42,103 nucleotides of DNA. Origin: Clostridiales bacterium. GTDB taxonomy: Bacteria; Bacillota; Clostridia; Lachnospirales; Anaerotignaceae. The notes beneath the pieces were generated by a model. That model made no database searches. It worked only from the letters and a program-made list of their open reading frames with translations, and was not told the origin of the DNA. This document shows, piece by piece, positions 8,634 to 16,060 of this stretch (position 1 is the first letter of the stretch; each line of letters starts with the position of its first letter). Where the stretch lies: assembly GCA_018364635.1 (NCBI GenBank), contig JAGZLR010000017.1:1-42103 (forward strand). The letters run 5' to 3'. The position numbers and the translations under genes are program-made.

Positions 8634-8855
8634 ATGAAAAAAAGACTGTATCGTTCCAGAAGAGATAAAAAACTTGCTGGTGTTTGTGGAGGTGTAGCCA
8701 ATTATTTTGGGATTGATCCTATTATTGTTCGTCTGATTTGGGTTTTCCTTACATTTTCTTGTGCAGTCTCCGTTTTGATGTATATCGCTTGTATTTTTAT
8801 TATTCCATTAGAGGAAGAAAGCGATATGATTGACGGTGAGTTTAGAGAAAGATAA
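8634..8855 (+). CDS. PspC-domain membrane protein
   Basis: 73-residue PspC-domain protein. The signature is complete: 'KRLYRSRRDKKLAGVCGGVA', 'NYFGIDPIIVRLIWVFLTF', then a second hydrophobic stretch to 'IFIIPLEEE'. Such stand-alone PspC proteins are membrane-associated and linked to envelope stress, mostly by analogy with the phage-shock system. No pspA homologue is in the window. It is the last gene of the rightward run from 5946, and two hairpins follow it. Confidence 0.9.
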   Translation: MKKRLYRSRRDKKLAGVCGGVANYFGIDPIIVRLIWVFLTFSCAVSVLMYIACIFIIPLEEESDMIDGEFRER

Positions 8856-8917
8856 TAGTATTTTTTCTATTATTTAGTAAATAATCATCAACTTTTGGAA
8901 TGAGAAATAGAAGATAG

Positions 8918-8960
8918 AAAAGCGGTGGATGCTTCTATAGGAGAAACACCGCTTTTTTAT
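8918..8960 (+). terminator. Terminator after the PspC gene
   Basis: 10-bp perfect stem (8918-8927 with 8947-8956), 19-base loop, followed by TTTTAT. It closes the rightward operon. Confidence 0.8.
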
Positions 8961-9023
8961 TTTGATAAAAAGAAAATAGTTAATATACTTATAAATACTT
9001 GAGGGGCCAAAGTATAATTTGAA

Positions 9024-9062
9024 AAAAGCAGTTATTTCTTAATTTGAAATAACTGCTTTTAT
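9024..9062. terminator. Terminator for the repeat lipoprotein gene (reads leftward)
   Basis: Perfect 15-bp stem (9024-9038 with 9046-9060) with an A tract on the left (T tract on the minus strand) and TTTT on the right. It lies 34 bases beyond the minus-strand stop at 9097 and can work in both directions. Confidence 0.85.
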
Positions 9063-9096
9063 AGATGAAAGTGTACATAAAATTTACTTATGATAT

Positions 9097-9990
9097 TTAG
9101 TTTAATTCAATGTATTCTGCATCGACATAAGGGATCGTGATTGTTGCTCCAAGAACGGATTCATAGGATATGGTTCCCATATTCATACCATAAATTGTTA
9201 CGATATCATTTTCCAGTAATCTGGATTCACCCTCTTTTAAGGTATAAGTTACATAGATTGTATCATCATAATAACCGTATTCATCTAGAGTTATATTGAC
9301 TCTCAGTTTAAGATTATTCATGTATTCTAAAACTTGAATAATCTGACCTGTATATTTTCCATAGGTAGATATATATTCATCTGGGTTTCGTGCTATGGTA
9401 TTATAGTCATAGGTGGTGCATGAAGCTTTATATTGCTCTTCAACTTCTTCTGTTGAGAGCATAAAATTTTCAGTTTTTAGTACCTGACCGCAGACGGTAC
9501 AACTTTGAGTTTTTTGGCCTGGTAAAGTATCAGTTGCATTTTTAGTGACAGTCAGTTCTCCAGGTGTGTGTGGCAATTTTGGAATTGGTTTTTGAACAGT
9601 AGTGTTACATCTTGAACATGTTCCAATTTCTTCTCCTTCAGCTGCACAGGTAGCATCTTTTCCAATGGACCAGCTTTCAACTATATGACCTAATGGCTCG
9701 CCTTCAGTTTCGCCACATAAAGAACAGGTTTTTGGTTCTGTACATGTAGCCTCCTGCCAAGTGTGACCTAATGGCTCGCCTTCAGTTTCGCCACATAAAG
9801 AACAGGTTTTTGGTTCTGTACATGTAGCCTCCTGCCAAGTATGATCTAATGGCTCGCCTTCAGTTTCGCCGCATTCAGAGCAGGTTTTCGGAGCTGTGCA
9901 AGTTGCATCTTCCCATGTATGTGTGTGCATACATGTTGTCAACATAGCTGCGATGACAATTGCAAAAGCAACAGAAATAAATTTTTTCAT
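9097..9990 (-). CDS. Repeat lipoprotein with CxxC modules and an OB-like C-terminal domain (copy 1)
   Basis: 297 residues. An N-terminal signal sequence (MKKFISVAFAIVIAAML) ends in LTTC, a slightly off-consensus lipobox with the lipid-anchored Cys at 21. Three 26-residue repeats follow, each with two Cys in a 'KTCS-x-CGETEGEPL' pattern and an 'HTW-x-x-ATC' lead. Two looser Cys-pair modules come next (to about residue 165), suggesting small zinc-ribbon-like knuckles. The last ~110 residues ('SCTTYDYNTIARNPDEYIST', 'GKYTGQIIQVLE', 'VTIYGMNMGT') resemble the tRNA_anti-like/OB-fold domain of secreted Firmicute proteins. The partner is unknown. It is a paralogue of the gene at 10518-11339, including the promoter region, and is one repeat longer. 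It is probably a surface-exposed binding protein. Confidence 0.75.
   Translation of the reverse strand: MKKFISVAFAIVIAAMLTTCMHTHTWEDATCTAPKTCSECGETEGEPLDHTWQEATCTEPKTCSLCGETEGEPLGHTWQEATCTEPKTCSLCGETEGEPLGHIVESWSIGKDATCAAEGEEIGTCSRCNTTVQKPIPKLPHTPGELTVTKNATDTLPGQKTQSCTVCGQVLKTENFMLSTEEVEEQYKASCTTYDYNTIARNPDEYISTYGKYTGQIIQVLEYMNNLKLRVNITLDEYGYYDDTIYVTYTLKEGESRLLENDIVTIYGMNMGTISYESVLGATITIPYVDAEYIELN
9688..9921 (-). repeat. Three tandem 78-bp coding repeats
   Basis: Three in-frame 78-bp units (9688-9765, 9766-9843, 9844-9921) encode the 26-residue Cys-pair modules. The first two units differ at a single base near their end, so the expansion is recent. The third (signal-proximal) unit is diverged and matches the corresponding unit in the paralogue. 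Confidence 0.95.
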
Positions 9991-10049
9991 TTTAAAACCT
10001 TCTTTCCCCTTCTTTTTTGTTCCTTTTATATAACTTTTTAACCTACTAT

Positions 10050-10111
10050 ATTATAACATAATGAATCAAGAAGTTCTATTGCGTTTTGACAGAAATATTC
10101 ACAATTTGACA
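10050..10111 (-). promoter_or_regulatory. Promoter and paired TTTGACA elements of lipoprotein copy 1
   Basis: On the minus strand an extended -10 TGTTATAAT (TATAAT complement at 10050-10055) lies ~60 bases before the start codon. Upstream of it two plus-strand TTTGACA heptamers (10085-10091 and 10105-10111; TGTCAAA on the coding strand) repeat with a 20-base period. The same block occurs upstream of the paralogue, almost unchanged. Two repeats on one helix face upstream of a weak -35 suggest an activator site. Confidence 0.5.
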
Positions 10112-10159
10112 AGTTGTAAAATGGACATTTTTTATAGAAATCAGGCGAGTTTTTGTACA

Positions 10160-10515
10160 TTAAATTGAATTTTGAAGAATGGAGATTCCTAAGTGATAGA
10201 AAATACTTTTTTGACAATAGTTTTTATGTTGGAGTGATTTATTAAAGCAAAAAATATGATTAAGATAAGCGTGATTGAAGTTGGTTTTTTCTGTAAAAGA
10301 AAGGGTAGGAGATGGGAGTCTTTCGATAGATTTAATTTGTATTTTTTATGAATGGACTAGGAAATATTAGAAGAAGAGGCTTTTCATGAAAAGCTCTTTT
10401 GTTTGATAGAGCTTTAAAAAGGCAATATTAATAAAACTATCTCAAATAGCCTGCTGGATTTCATGGCTATTTGAGATAGTCGCTTTTCCTTTAATAAGAT
10501 TCTGTCAAATATGTT
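10160..10515 (-). pseudogene. Decayed lysR remnant between the two lipoprotein genes
   Basis: This non-coding stretch aligns, with substitutions and deletions, to the inside of the LysR gene at 11510-12385. Shared blocks include AATATGAT-AAGATAAGCG (10252 versus 11771), GTAAAAGAAA-GGGTAGGAG, TTTTTCATGAAAAG, TGCTGGATTTCATGGCTATT (20/20, 10452 versus 11991) and GATTCTGTCAAATA (14/14, 10498 versus 12233). The segment matching about 12025-12225 is missing, and the frame is destroyed by indels. The order lipoprotein, lysR remnant, lipoprotein, intact lysR shows a tandem duplication of a two-gene block followed by decay of one lysR copy. Confidence 0.85.
10436..10480. repeat. Perfect 16-bp inverted repeat inside the lysR remnant
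   Basis: ACTATCTCAAATAGCC (10436-10451) and its exact complement (10465-10480) flank a 13-base loop. In the intact lysR the homologous arms (11976-11990 and 12004-12018) are imperfect, with 3 mismatches in 15. On the minus strand the hairpin is followed by TTTTATTAATATT, so it may act as the terminator of lipoprotein copy 2 (stop at 10518). Confidence 0.8.
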
Positions 10516-10517
10516 TT

Positions 10518-11339
10518 TTAATTTAATTCAATGTATTCTGCATCTACAAGAGGAACAGTCAAAGTGTCGCCCCTAACAGTTATGTAAGAGGTGGTTCCCA
10601 TATTCATGCCATAAATTGTCACCGAGTCATATTGTAGTAATCTAGGCTCTCCTTCTTTTATGGAGTGTTCAACAAACATTATATTATTAGGATTTAAGCC
10701 AGTTTCATCTGGTATTAGGACTAACAATTCAATTATACCCTGATCAACTTTCTCTTCTATTACTTGAATAACCATTGCGGTGTATTTTCCGTAGGTAGCG
10801 ATATAATCATCTGGATTACGCGCTAAGGTATTATAATCATAGACAGTACATGAAGCCTTGAATTCAGCTTCGATTTCTTCTAGTGATTGTGTAAATTCTT
10901 CAGTTTTTATTACTTGGTTACAAAAAACACAGCGCAGAGTTCTTTCTCCAGGAGAATCACTTGTTGGTTCTTTCTCAATAACCCATTTGCCAGGTGTGTG
11001 ATCTACAAAAATTGGCAATCGAACTAATTTACCACATTTTGAACATATTCCATTTTTTTCACCTGGGAATGCGCATTTAGGCTCACGTTCTACAGTCCAG
11101 CTTTCAACCTTATGCTCTAATGGTTCACCTTCAGTTTCGCCACATAAAGAACAGGTTTTTGGTTCTGAGCACGTAGCCTCCTGCCAAGTATGCCCTAATG
11201 GCTCACCTTCGGTTTCGCCGCATTCAGAGCAGGTTTTCGGAGCTGTGCAAGTTGCATCTTCCCATGTATGTGTGTGCATACATGCTGTTAACATAACTGA
11301 AATACCAAGCACAAAAGTAACAGAAATAAATTTTTTCAC
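10518..11339 (-). CDS. Repeat lipoprotein with CxxC modules and an OB-like C-terminal domain (copy 2)
   Basis: 273 residues, paralogous to the gene at 9097-9990. Here the lipobox is good (VMLTAC, lipidated Cys near 20). Two 26-residue 'HTW..ATC..PKTCS.CGETEGEPL' repeats follow, then two degenerate Cys-pair modules ('GICSKCGKLV', 'RCVFCNQVIKTEE') and the same C-terminal domain ('CTVYDYNTLARNPDDYIATY', 'DSVTIYGMNMGTTSY', 'VDAEYIELN' at the very end). It has one fewer N-terminal repeat than copy 1 and clear divergence in the middle, so the duplication is not recent although both promoters are conserved. It is probably an outward-facing lipoprotein; ligand unknown. Confidence 0.75.
   Translation of the reverse strand: MKKFISVTFVLGISVMLTACMHTHTWEDATCTAPKTCSECGETEGEPLGHTWQEATCSEPKTCSLCGETEGEPLEHKVESWTVEREPKCAFPGEKNGICSKCGKLVRLPIFVDHTPGKWVIEKEPTSDSPGERTLRCVFCNQVIKTEEFTQSLEEIEAEFKASCTVYDYNTLARNPDDYIATYGKYTAMVIQVIEEKVDQGIIELLVLIPDETGLNPNNIMFVEHSIKEGEPRLLQYDSVTIYGMNMGTTSYITVRGDTLTVPLVDAEYIELN
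11115..11270 (-). repeat. Two tandem 78-bp coding repeats
   Basis: Two in-frame units (11115-11192, 11193-11270) equivalent to those of copy 1. The unit nearer the signal peptide is nearly identical between the paralogues. Confidence 0.9.
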
Positions 11340-11399
11340 TTTAATACCTTCTTTCCCCTTCTTTTTTGTCCCCTATTGTAAATTTTTTTAACCAATCCT

Positions 11400-11461
11400 A
11401 TTATAACATAATGGATCAAGAAGTTCTATTGCATTTTGACAGAAATATTCACAATTTGACA
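11400..11461 (-). promoter_or_regulatory. Promoter and paired TTTGACA elements of lipoprotein copy 2
   Basis: The arrangement matches copy 1: extended -10 (TATAAT complement at 11400-11405) and TTTGACA at 11435-11441 and 11455-11461, again 20 bases apart. About 75 bases are nearly identical between the copies, more than the surrounding non-coding DNA. Confidence 0.5.
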
Positions 11462-11509
11462 AGTTGTAAAATGGACATTTTTATAGAAATCAGGAGAATT
11501 TGTTATGTA

Positions 11510-12385
11510 TTAAACAAGATTTCGGCAAAGAGTAATTAATTCCAGACTGGATTTTGTTAAATGTTTTTGTTTATGCCAAATAATATAGTTTTCGCGGATA
11601 AAAGATTCATCTTCGATAGGACGGGTACAGATAGTGCCTGCGGCAACTGCGTCTTTGACCATCACTTCTGGCAGTATGGAAATACCTAAACCACAGGATA
11701 CTCCTTTGACAATGGCCTGCGTACTTGTGCTATCCCAAAGAGGATCAATATTCATGCTGTGCAGAGCAAAAATATGATCAAGATAAGCGCGGTTAGAACT
11801 GCCTTTTTCCCGTAAAAGAAAAGGGTAGGAGGCGAGGTCGTTTAGATAGACTTTATTTTTATTTTTCAACGGATGGTCTGGGGGAAAGATTAAAAGAAGA
11901 CGGTTTTTCATGAAAAGTTCTTTCGTCAGATAAGGATTGGATATGCTTCCCTCTAAAAAAGCAATATCAATCAAATTATCTAAAATTGCTTGCTGGATTT
12001 CATGGCTATTTGAGATAATGACTTTTAACTGTAGATGAGGATGAAGTTTTTGAAATTGAGAAGCAAGTTGAGGAAGGATTGAATTTCCTAAGGTGATATT
12101 ACTGCCCACACGGACAATCCCGATTTCATCCCAATTTTTGAGTCCTTTTTCCAGGTTATCGAAGGAATCAAGAATATGAAGAGCATGGGCATAAAAGGAA
12201 TTTCCACTTTCAGTTTTATAAAGTCTGTGATTGATTCTGTCAAATAAGTGAATACCATAATAATTTTCAATCTCCTGTATTGCGCGTGAGACAGCAGGCT
12301 GTGTCATATGAAGTTTTTCTGCAGCACGAGTAATGTTCATTTGCTGATATACAGCAAGAAAAATTTTAATATGCTTTAACGTCAT
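11510..12385 (-). CDS. LysR-family transcriptional regulator
   Basis: 291 residues, the normal LysR length. The winged helix-turn-helix is at the N-terminus ('MTLKHIKIFLAVYQQMNITR', 'AAEKLHMTQPAVSRAIQEIE', 'GIHLFDR'). A linker and a two-lobed effector-binding domain (about 90-291) follow, with 'VRVGSNITLGNSILPQL' and a lower-lobe 'GVSCGLGISILPE'. It is divergent to the chromate-transporter pair (start codons ~105 bases apart), the usual LysR layout, so it probably controls that pair and itself. The lipoprotein gene lies downstream, and that block was duplicated (remnant at 10160-10515). The inducer is unknown. Confidence 0.92.
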   Translation of the reverse strand: MTLKHIKIFLAVYQQMNITRAAEKLHMTQPAVSRAIQEIENYYGIHLFDRINHRLYKTESGNSFYAHALHILDSFDNLEKGLKNWDEIGIVRVGSNITLGNSILPQLASQFQKLHPHLQLKVIISNSHEIQQAILDNLIDIAFLEGSISNPYLTKELFMKNRLLLIFPPDHPLKNKNKVYLNDLASYPFLLREKGSSNRAYLDHIFALHSMNIDPLWDSTSTQAIVKGVSCGLGISILPEVMVKDAVAAGTICTRPIEDESFIRENYIIWHKQKHLTKSSLELITLCRNLV

Positions 12386-12421
12386 AGTTGTTCTCCATAA
12401 TATAAAATTTGATATAAGAAT

Positions 12422-12433
12422 TATAATATTATA
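12422..12433. promoter_or_regulatory. Candidate LysR operator in the divergent region
   Basis: TATAATATTATA is a perfect 12-bp palindrome in the middle of the lysR/chrA intergenic region. It contains TATAAT on the plus strand and could therefore be a -10 element, an operator, or simply AT-rich sequence. Confidence 0.3.
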
Positions 12434-12490
12434 GCATTTTACTTATAAATCAACAAGTGTTATCCTTAATTTAAGGAGGGGATAGAGGAT

Positions 12491-13066
12491 ATGCAGTTGC
12501 CTAGAAATAAAAATATTTTTATCAAACTTTTTTTAAGTATGCTTTATATCAGTAGCTTTACGTTTGGAGGAGGATTTGTAATTGTTACTTTTATGAAACG
12601 TAAGTTCGTAGATGAACTGCGTTGGATTGAGGAAGCAGAAATGTTGGATTTTACAGCACTTGCTCAGTCTTCACCGGGAGCTATTGCTGTCAATTGTGCA
12701 ATACTTATGGGATGGCGTGTTGCAGGTTTTTGGGGAATGTTAGTGGCAGTGTTAGGGACTATTTTGCCTCCTATGATAATTTTAACAGCAGTTTCTTTTT
12801 TCTATGAAATGTTTGCCACCAATTTTTATGTTGGATTGGTGTTGAAGGGAATGCAGGCAGCAGTTGCGGCAGTAATTTTAGATGTGGTATGTTCTATGGG
12901 AAGTAATATATGGAAACAAAAAAATATTGTTTCTGATTGTATTATGCTTGTTGCTTTTTTCGCTGTGTTTATTTTTCATGTTAATGTAATATATATTATT
13001 TTGAGTGCAATGATTATGGGAATTATTATAAAAGTTTGCAGCCGAAAGGAAAGGGAGAAAATTTGA
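12491..13066 (+). CDS. chrA: Chromate transporter family half-protein A
   Basis: 191-residue CHR-family membrane protein, one of the two short homologues that pair to form a full-length ChrA-like transporter. The family N-terminal motif 'YISSFTFGGGFVIVTFMKRK' and 'DFTALAQSSPGAIAVNCAIL' are present, with about five to six membrane helices. Bacterial pairs of this kind export chromate in some species, but in anaerobic Firmicutes the real substrate is untested. It starts at an ATG after AAGGAGGGG and overlaps the next gene by 4 bases. It is divergent from the LysR gene that probably regulates it. Confidence 0.85.
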   Translation: MQLPRNKNIFIKLFLSMLYISSFTFGGGFVIVTFMKRKFVDELRWIEEAEMLDFTALAQSSPGAIAVNCAILMGWRVAGFWGMLVAVLGTILPPMIILTAVSFFYEMFATNFYVGLVLKGMQAAVAAVILDVVCSMGSNIWKQKNIVSDCIMLVAFFAVFIFHVNVIYIILSAMIMGIIIKVCSRKEREKI

Positions 13067-13629
13067 TTTATATTCAACTTATTTTTAGTTTCCTTAAAGT
13101 AGGACTATTTAGTATTGGTGGGGGATATGCCGCAATGCCTTTGATTCAAAGTGAGGTTGTTGTTAAATATGGATGGCTTACTATGAAGGAATTTACAGAT
13201 TTAATTACAATTGCTGAGATGACGCCTGGACCAATTGCTATTAATGCAGCAACTTTTGTTGGAATTCGCATTGCAGGACTGCTGGGAGCGCTTTTTGCAA
13301 CATTTGGCTGTATTATTCCATCCTGTCTGATTGTCTCCTTTCTATACAGCATCTATTTTCGGTACAAAGATGTCTCTATTTTGCAGTGCGTGCTTAACAG
13401 TTTACGACCAGCAGTAGTTGCGCTTATTGCGGCGGCGGGCCTTTCTATTTTACAATTAGTTGTATTTCAGGGAAAGAAAATGGGGATTTCAACAGTTCGT
13501 TGGGATGGGCTTATAATCTTTTGTACTGCTTTTTTTGTACTTAGAAAATTACGATGGAACCCAATTTTTGTGATGGTTTTGTGCGGTTTAACGGAATTTA
13601 CTTTGCATTTTATGCAGAGAATGATATAA
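13063..13629 (+). CDS. chrA: Chromate transporter family half-protein B
   Basis: The second half-size CHR protein, 188 residues when started at the TTG at 13063. I prefer that start to the upstream in-frame ATG at 13036. AAAGGGAG lies ~7 bases upstream, TTGA overlaps the stop of the first gene, and the family normally begins with an 'IY-x-QL' segment as here ('LIYIQLIFSFLKVGLFSIGG'). The CHR motif 'GGGYAAMPLIQSEVV' and 'LITIAEMTPGPIAINAATFV' are present, with five to six membrane helices. Together with the preceding gene it should form a heteromeric transporter. Confidence 0.85.
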   Translation: MIYIQLIFSFLKVGLFSIGGGYAAMPLIQSEVVVKYGWLTMKEFTDLITIAEMTPGPIAINAATFVGIRIAGLLGALFATFGCIIPSCLIVSFLYSIYFRYKDVSILQCVLNSLRPAVVALIAAAGLSILQLVVFQGKKMGISTVRWDGLIIFCTAFFVLRKLRWNPIFVMVLCGLTEFTLHFMQRMI

Positions 13630-13662
13630 AAGAGAAAATAATAAAAATGAGAAGAAACTAAA

Positions 13663-13690
13663 AAAGCCTCCTAACTCAGAGGCTTTCTTC
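13663..13690. terminator. Terminator between convergent chrA and PII-like genes
   Basis: 8-bp stem AAAGCCTC/GAGGCTTT (13663-13670 with 13679-13686) with an A tract on the left and TTTC on the right. It serves the leftward PII-like gene best. Confidence 0.75.
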
Positions 13691-14049
13691 TACATTTTTT
13701 TAATTTCATCCATTGCTAGAGTAAATACAGTCACACCGCCGGTCTCACGTTCAATTGGTACAGGTAATCCTGGGCCCATATAATGCTCTCCATTGACTGG
13801 AGTAGGTAGAGCATAGTAAGTTTGTTTCCTTTTTCCAGCATTTTTTTTAAGTAATTCCATGACATCTGCCAGACGATCTTTTTCAACTCCAATCATGATT
13901 GTCACGTTATCTTTTTTTAAAAATCCACCGCTGGAACTTAATTTTGTTACAAAGATACCATTTTCATTAAGTTCCTCTACAGTATCTTCATAGTCATCAT
14001 TTTGTAAAATTGCTAAAATTAGTCTGTAGGAATGTTGCGTTTCATCCAT
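13690..14049 (-). CDS. darA: PII-like cyclic-di-AMP receptor (DarA/PstA family)
   Basis: 119 residues, the size of DarA/PstA, trimeric PII-like proteins that bind c-di-AMP. Characteristic elements: 'YRLILAILQNDDYEDTVEEL', 'GIFVTKLSSSGGFLKKDNVT', 'IMIGVEKDRLADVMELLKKN', and the C-terminal 'GGVTVFTLAMDEIKK'. The downstream target of DarA-type proteins is mostly unknown. Here the gene faces a divergent MscS-type channel, and KdpD at 734 carries a possible c-di-AMP motif. Together these suggest c-di-AMP-linked turgor control. The RBS AAGGAGGG is 8 bases before the ATG. Confidence 0.9.
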   Translation of the reverse strand: MDETQHSYRLILAILQNDDYEDTVEELNENGIFVTKLSSSGGFLKKDNVTIMIGVEKDRLADVMELLKKNAGKRKQTYYALPTPVNGEHYMGPGLPVPIERETGGVTVFTLAMDEIKKM

Positions 14050-14086
14050 TGATTTGCCCTCCTTACTTCTTTTGGGTATAAAGTAT

Positions 14087-14098
14087 TACCTATAGGTA
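14087..14098. promoter_or_regulatory. Palindrome between darA and mscS
   Basis: TACCTATAGGTA is a perfect 12-bp palindrome in the divergent region, 38 bases before the darA start. It is a possible operator; no regulator can be named. Confidence 0.3.
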
Positions 14099-14242
14099 GC
14101 ATAAATTTGGTTGAAAAGTAATAATAATATTGTATTTTATTTCGATTATATTGTCAATCATATGAAATATGCAGCCAATAGAAAGATGGGGTATCATGAA
14201 AGTTTAAAATATGATATGATGAAAAAAAGGAGGCGGATGGCT

Positions 14243-15034
14243 ATGAATGTTATACTAGAAAAGTTTCCGTTTCAGGTGATTGTTACTGTTGGATTTTATT
14301 GTTTTATGATTTTTCTCTCAAACCAAATATTTCGTCGACTTGAAAAACGAAATAAAGATATCCATACACAGTTTGCAAGAAAAGCGGTAAATGGAATTTT
14401 GTTAATATTATGTCCTGTTTCTGTGGGTTTGCAGTTTAGCTCGACGCGAGAGATTACCAATATGTTAATTAAGTCATCAGGATTATTTATTGCTATTGCT
14501 GGATTTGCAGCACAGCAAACATTGGCGGATGTCATCGGTGGCTTTATGCTGTCTGTAAGTAAACCATTTAATCTTGGTGAGAGAATAACGCTGCTTAACA
14601 GCAATACGACAGGTATTGTGGAAGAAATTACGATGCGTCATACAATCATTTGTCTATTCGATAATAACCGGCTGATTATTCCCAACTCTGTTATTAACAA
14701 AGAAATTATATTAAATAGCAATTTTAAAGACTCTAAAAGTGGGAATTATATTGAGATAACTGTAGATTTTGATACGGATTTGACTCTAGCAATGGATTTG
14801 ATGAGAAAGGCTGTCTGTGAGCATCCTTTGGTGGTAGAAAAAGATCAGGTAGAAGTTTTGGTCAAAAACTATACTACGAATGGCGTGATATTAAAAACAG
14901 CTGTTTATACAAAAGATGTCAATGATAATTTTCATGCAAGCAGTGATATCAGACTTGAGATTCTTAGAAGGTTTCAAAGTCATGGGATACGAATACCACA
15001 TCAGAAAGTGGATCTGGTAACTAAGGAAGGATAG
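14243..15034 (+). CDS. Small-conductance mechanosensitive channel (MscS family)
   Basis: 263 residues from the ATG at 14243, chosen because AAAGGAGG (14227-14234) is 8 bases upstream. An earlier in-frame ATG would add a hydrophilic extension not typical of the family. Membrane helices lie near residues 7-25, 48-66 and 75-100. The pore-lining TM3 is glycine/alanine rich ('IAIAGFAAQQTLADVIGGFM'), followed by 'KPFNLGERITL' and the beta domain ('VEEITMRHTIICLFDNNRLI', 'IPNSVINKE'), then the cytoplasmic C-terminal domain. It opens under membrane tension to release solutes during osmotic downshock. A long terminator follows. Confidence 0.92.
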   Translation: MNVILEKFPFQVIVTVGFYCFMIFLSNQIFRRLEKRNKDIHTQFARKAVNGILLILCPVSVGLQFSSTREITNMLIKSSGLFIAIAGFAAQQTLADVIGGFMLSVSKPFNLGERITLLNSNTTGIVEEITMRHTIICLFDNNRLIIPNSVINKEIILNSNFKDSKSGNYIEITVDFDTDLTLAMDLMRKAVCEHPLVVEKDQVEVLVKNYTTNGVILKTAVYTKDVNDNFHASSDIRLEILRRFQSHGIRIPHQKVDLVTKEG

Positions 15035-15069
15035 AATGGTTTGTGAAAAGGAAAAGAACACAGAGTATA

Positions 15070-15103
15070 AAAAATGCTTCCCATTATAGGGAAGCATTTT
15101 TTG
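15070..15103. terminator. Bidirectional terminator between mscS and the anti-sigma gene
   Basis: Perfect 13-bp stem (15070-15082 with 15089-15101), 6-base loop, A tract and T tract on either side. Confidence 0.92.
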
Positions 15104-15112
15104 GAGAGAAAT

Positions 15113-16060
15113 TTATTTAGTTTCAGCTGCTGGTGAAGGGAGATTGATCGGAGAATCAATTTCAAATTCTTGCCATCCCATATATCCAGGGGCGATAGAG
15201 TATTCTGGAAATACAATGACAACATGATTAGAATCATTGATATAAAAGAGGGTGTCTTTTGTGATTGTCTTGAATCCTTCGATCATGTCATCCTCTGCAT
15301 TTGGACCATAGCCGAAATAGGCTAGACTATCATCTTTTTTTATACGGTCTTGAATTTGCTGCTGAATGCTTTCATTAGCAATAGAGATATAATCTGAACC
15401 CAGTACATCCTCTAGAGAGAGAACTTTATCTTCAGATAAATCTAAATTGTAGTAATGATGTTCTTCTTCAGCATTTACCCAACCCTTTGACGTAATCAGT
15501 TCTAAGGATAGAATATTCCCTTTTTGTGATTTAATATTATAGTTTACACCAATATCCATTGTACGGCCGTTCCAATCTTCTTCTGTACCACCTGTTGCAA
15601 AAAATGCTTCTTTATAATCTTCGAATTCTTTCTTTGCTGCCTCTGTGTAGTCATTTACAATCTTTTGGATTTTAGCGTTTACTTTTTCTGTCAGTTCTGT
15701 TTCTGAATTTTGACCGTTTTGGTTTACTTCAACCTTTGGTACTTCCAAATCAATTTTATAAGAATCGTCCTCGGTGTGATAGCTTCGTATTGTGAGTACT
15801 TTAGCAATTCCACCAATAACAGGCAATTTAGCCATATCTTCTGCAAATGTTTGGCTAGTGTTTAATCCTATGGTAGTACAAACGACAATACCAGCAGCAG
15901 CTGCAGCAAATCCACGATAAGTTTTTTTCATAATCATCATTCTCCTTTTTTTTCTGATTTCTTCTTTATTTTTGGAAGCAATCGCCTTTTTTACAATGAA
16001 ATCAAGTTCTTCAGGGATTTCTATGGAATCATACACTTTTTTACTGTCCTCCAACTTCAT
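15113..16060 (-). CDS. RsiV-like anti-sigma factor (DUF3298 domain)
   Basis: 315 residues. A short cytoplasmic N-terminus ('IEIPEELDFIVKKAIASKNK') is followed by one membrane helix at ~49-66 and a large outside domain. The C-terminal ~90 residues match DUF3298 ('LSLEDVLGSDYISIANESIQ', 'VIVFPEYSIAPGYMGWQEFE'), the module of RsiV. Bacillus subtilis RsiV binds lysozyme and is then cleaved to release SigV. The start overlaps the stop of the ECF sigma gene by 4 bases (ATGA), the classic sigma/anti-sigma coupling. It should hold the sigma factor inactive at the membrane; the signal here is inferred, not shown. Confidence 0.88.
   Translation of the reverse strand: MKLEDSKKVYDSIEIPEELDFIVKKAIASKNKEEIRKKRRMMIMKKTYRGFAAAAAGIVVCTTIGLNTSQTFAEDMAKLPVIGGIAKVLTIRSYHTEDDSYKIDLEVPKVEVNQNGQNSETELTEKVNAKIQKIVNDYTEAAKKEFEDYKEAFFATGGTEEDWNGRTMDIGVNYNIKSQKGNILSLELITSKGWVNAEEEHHYYNLDLSEDKVLSLEDVLGSDYISIANESIQQQIQDRIKKDDSLAYFGYGPNAEDDMIEGFKTITKDTLFYINDSNHVVIVFPEYSIAPGYMGWQEFEIDSPINLPSPAAETK

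Noticed and set aside
9688..9921. CRISPR-like array
   Set aside because: The repeats are contiguous 78-bp coding units without spacers and stay in frame.
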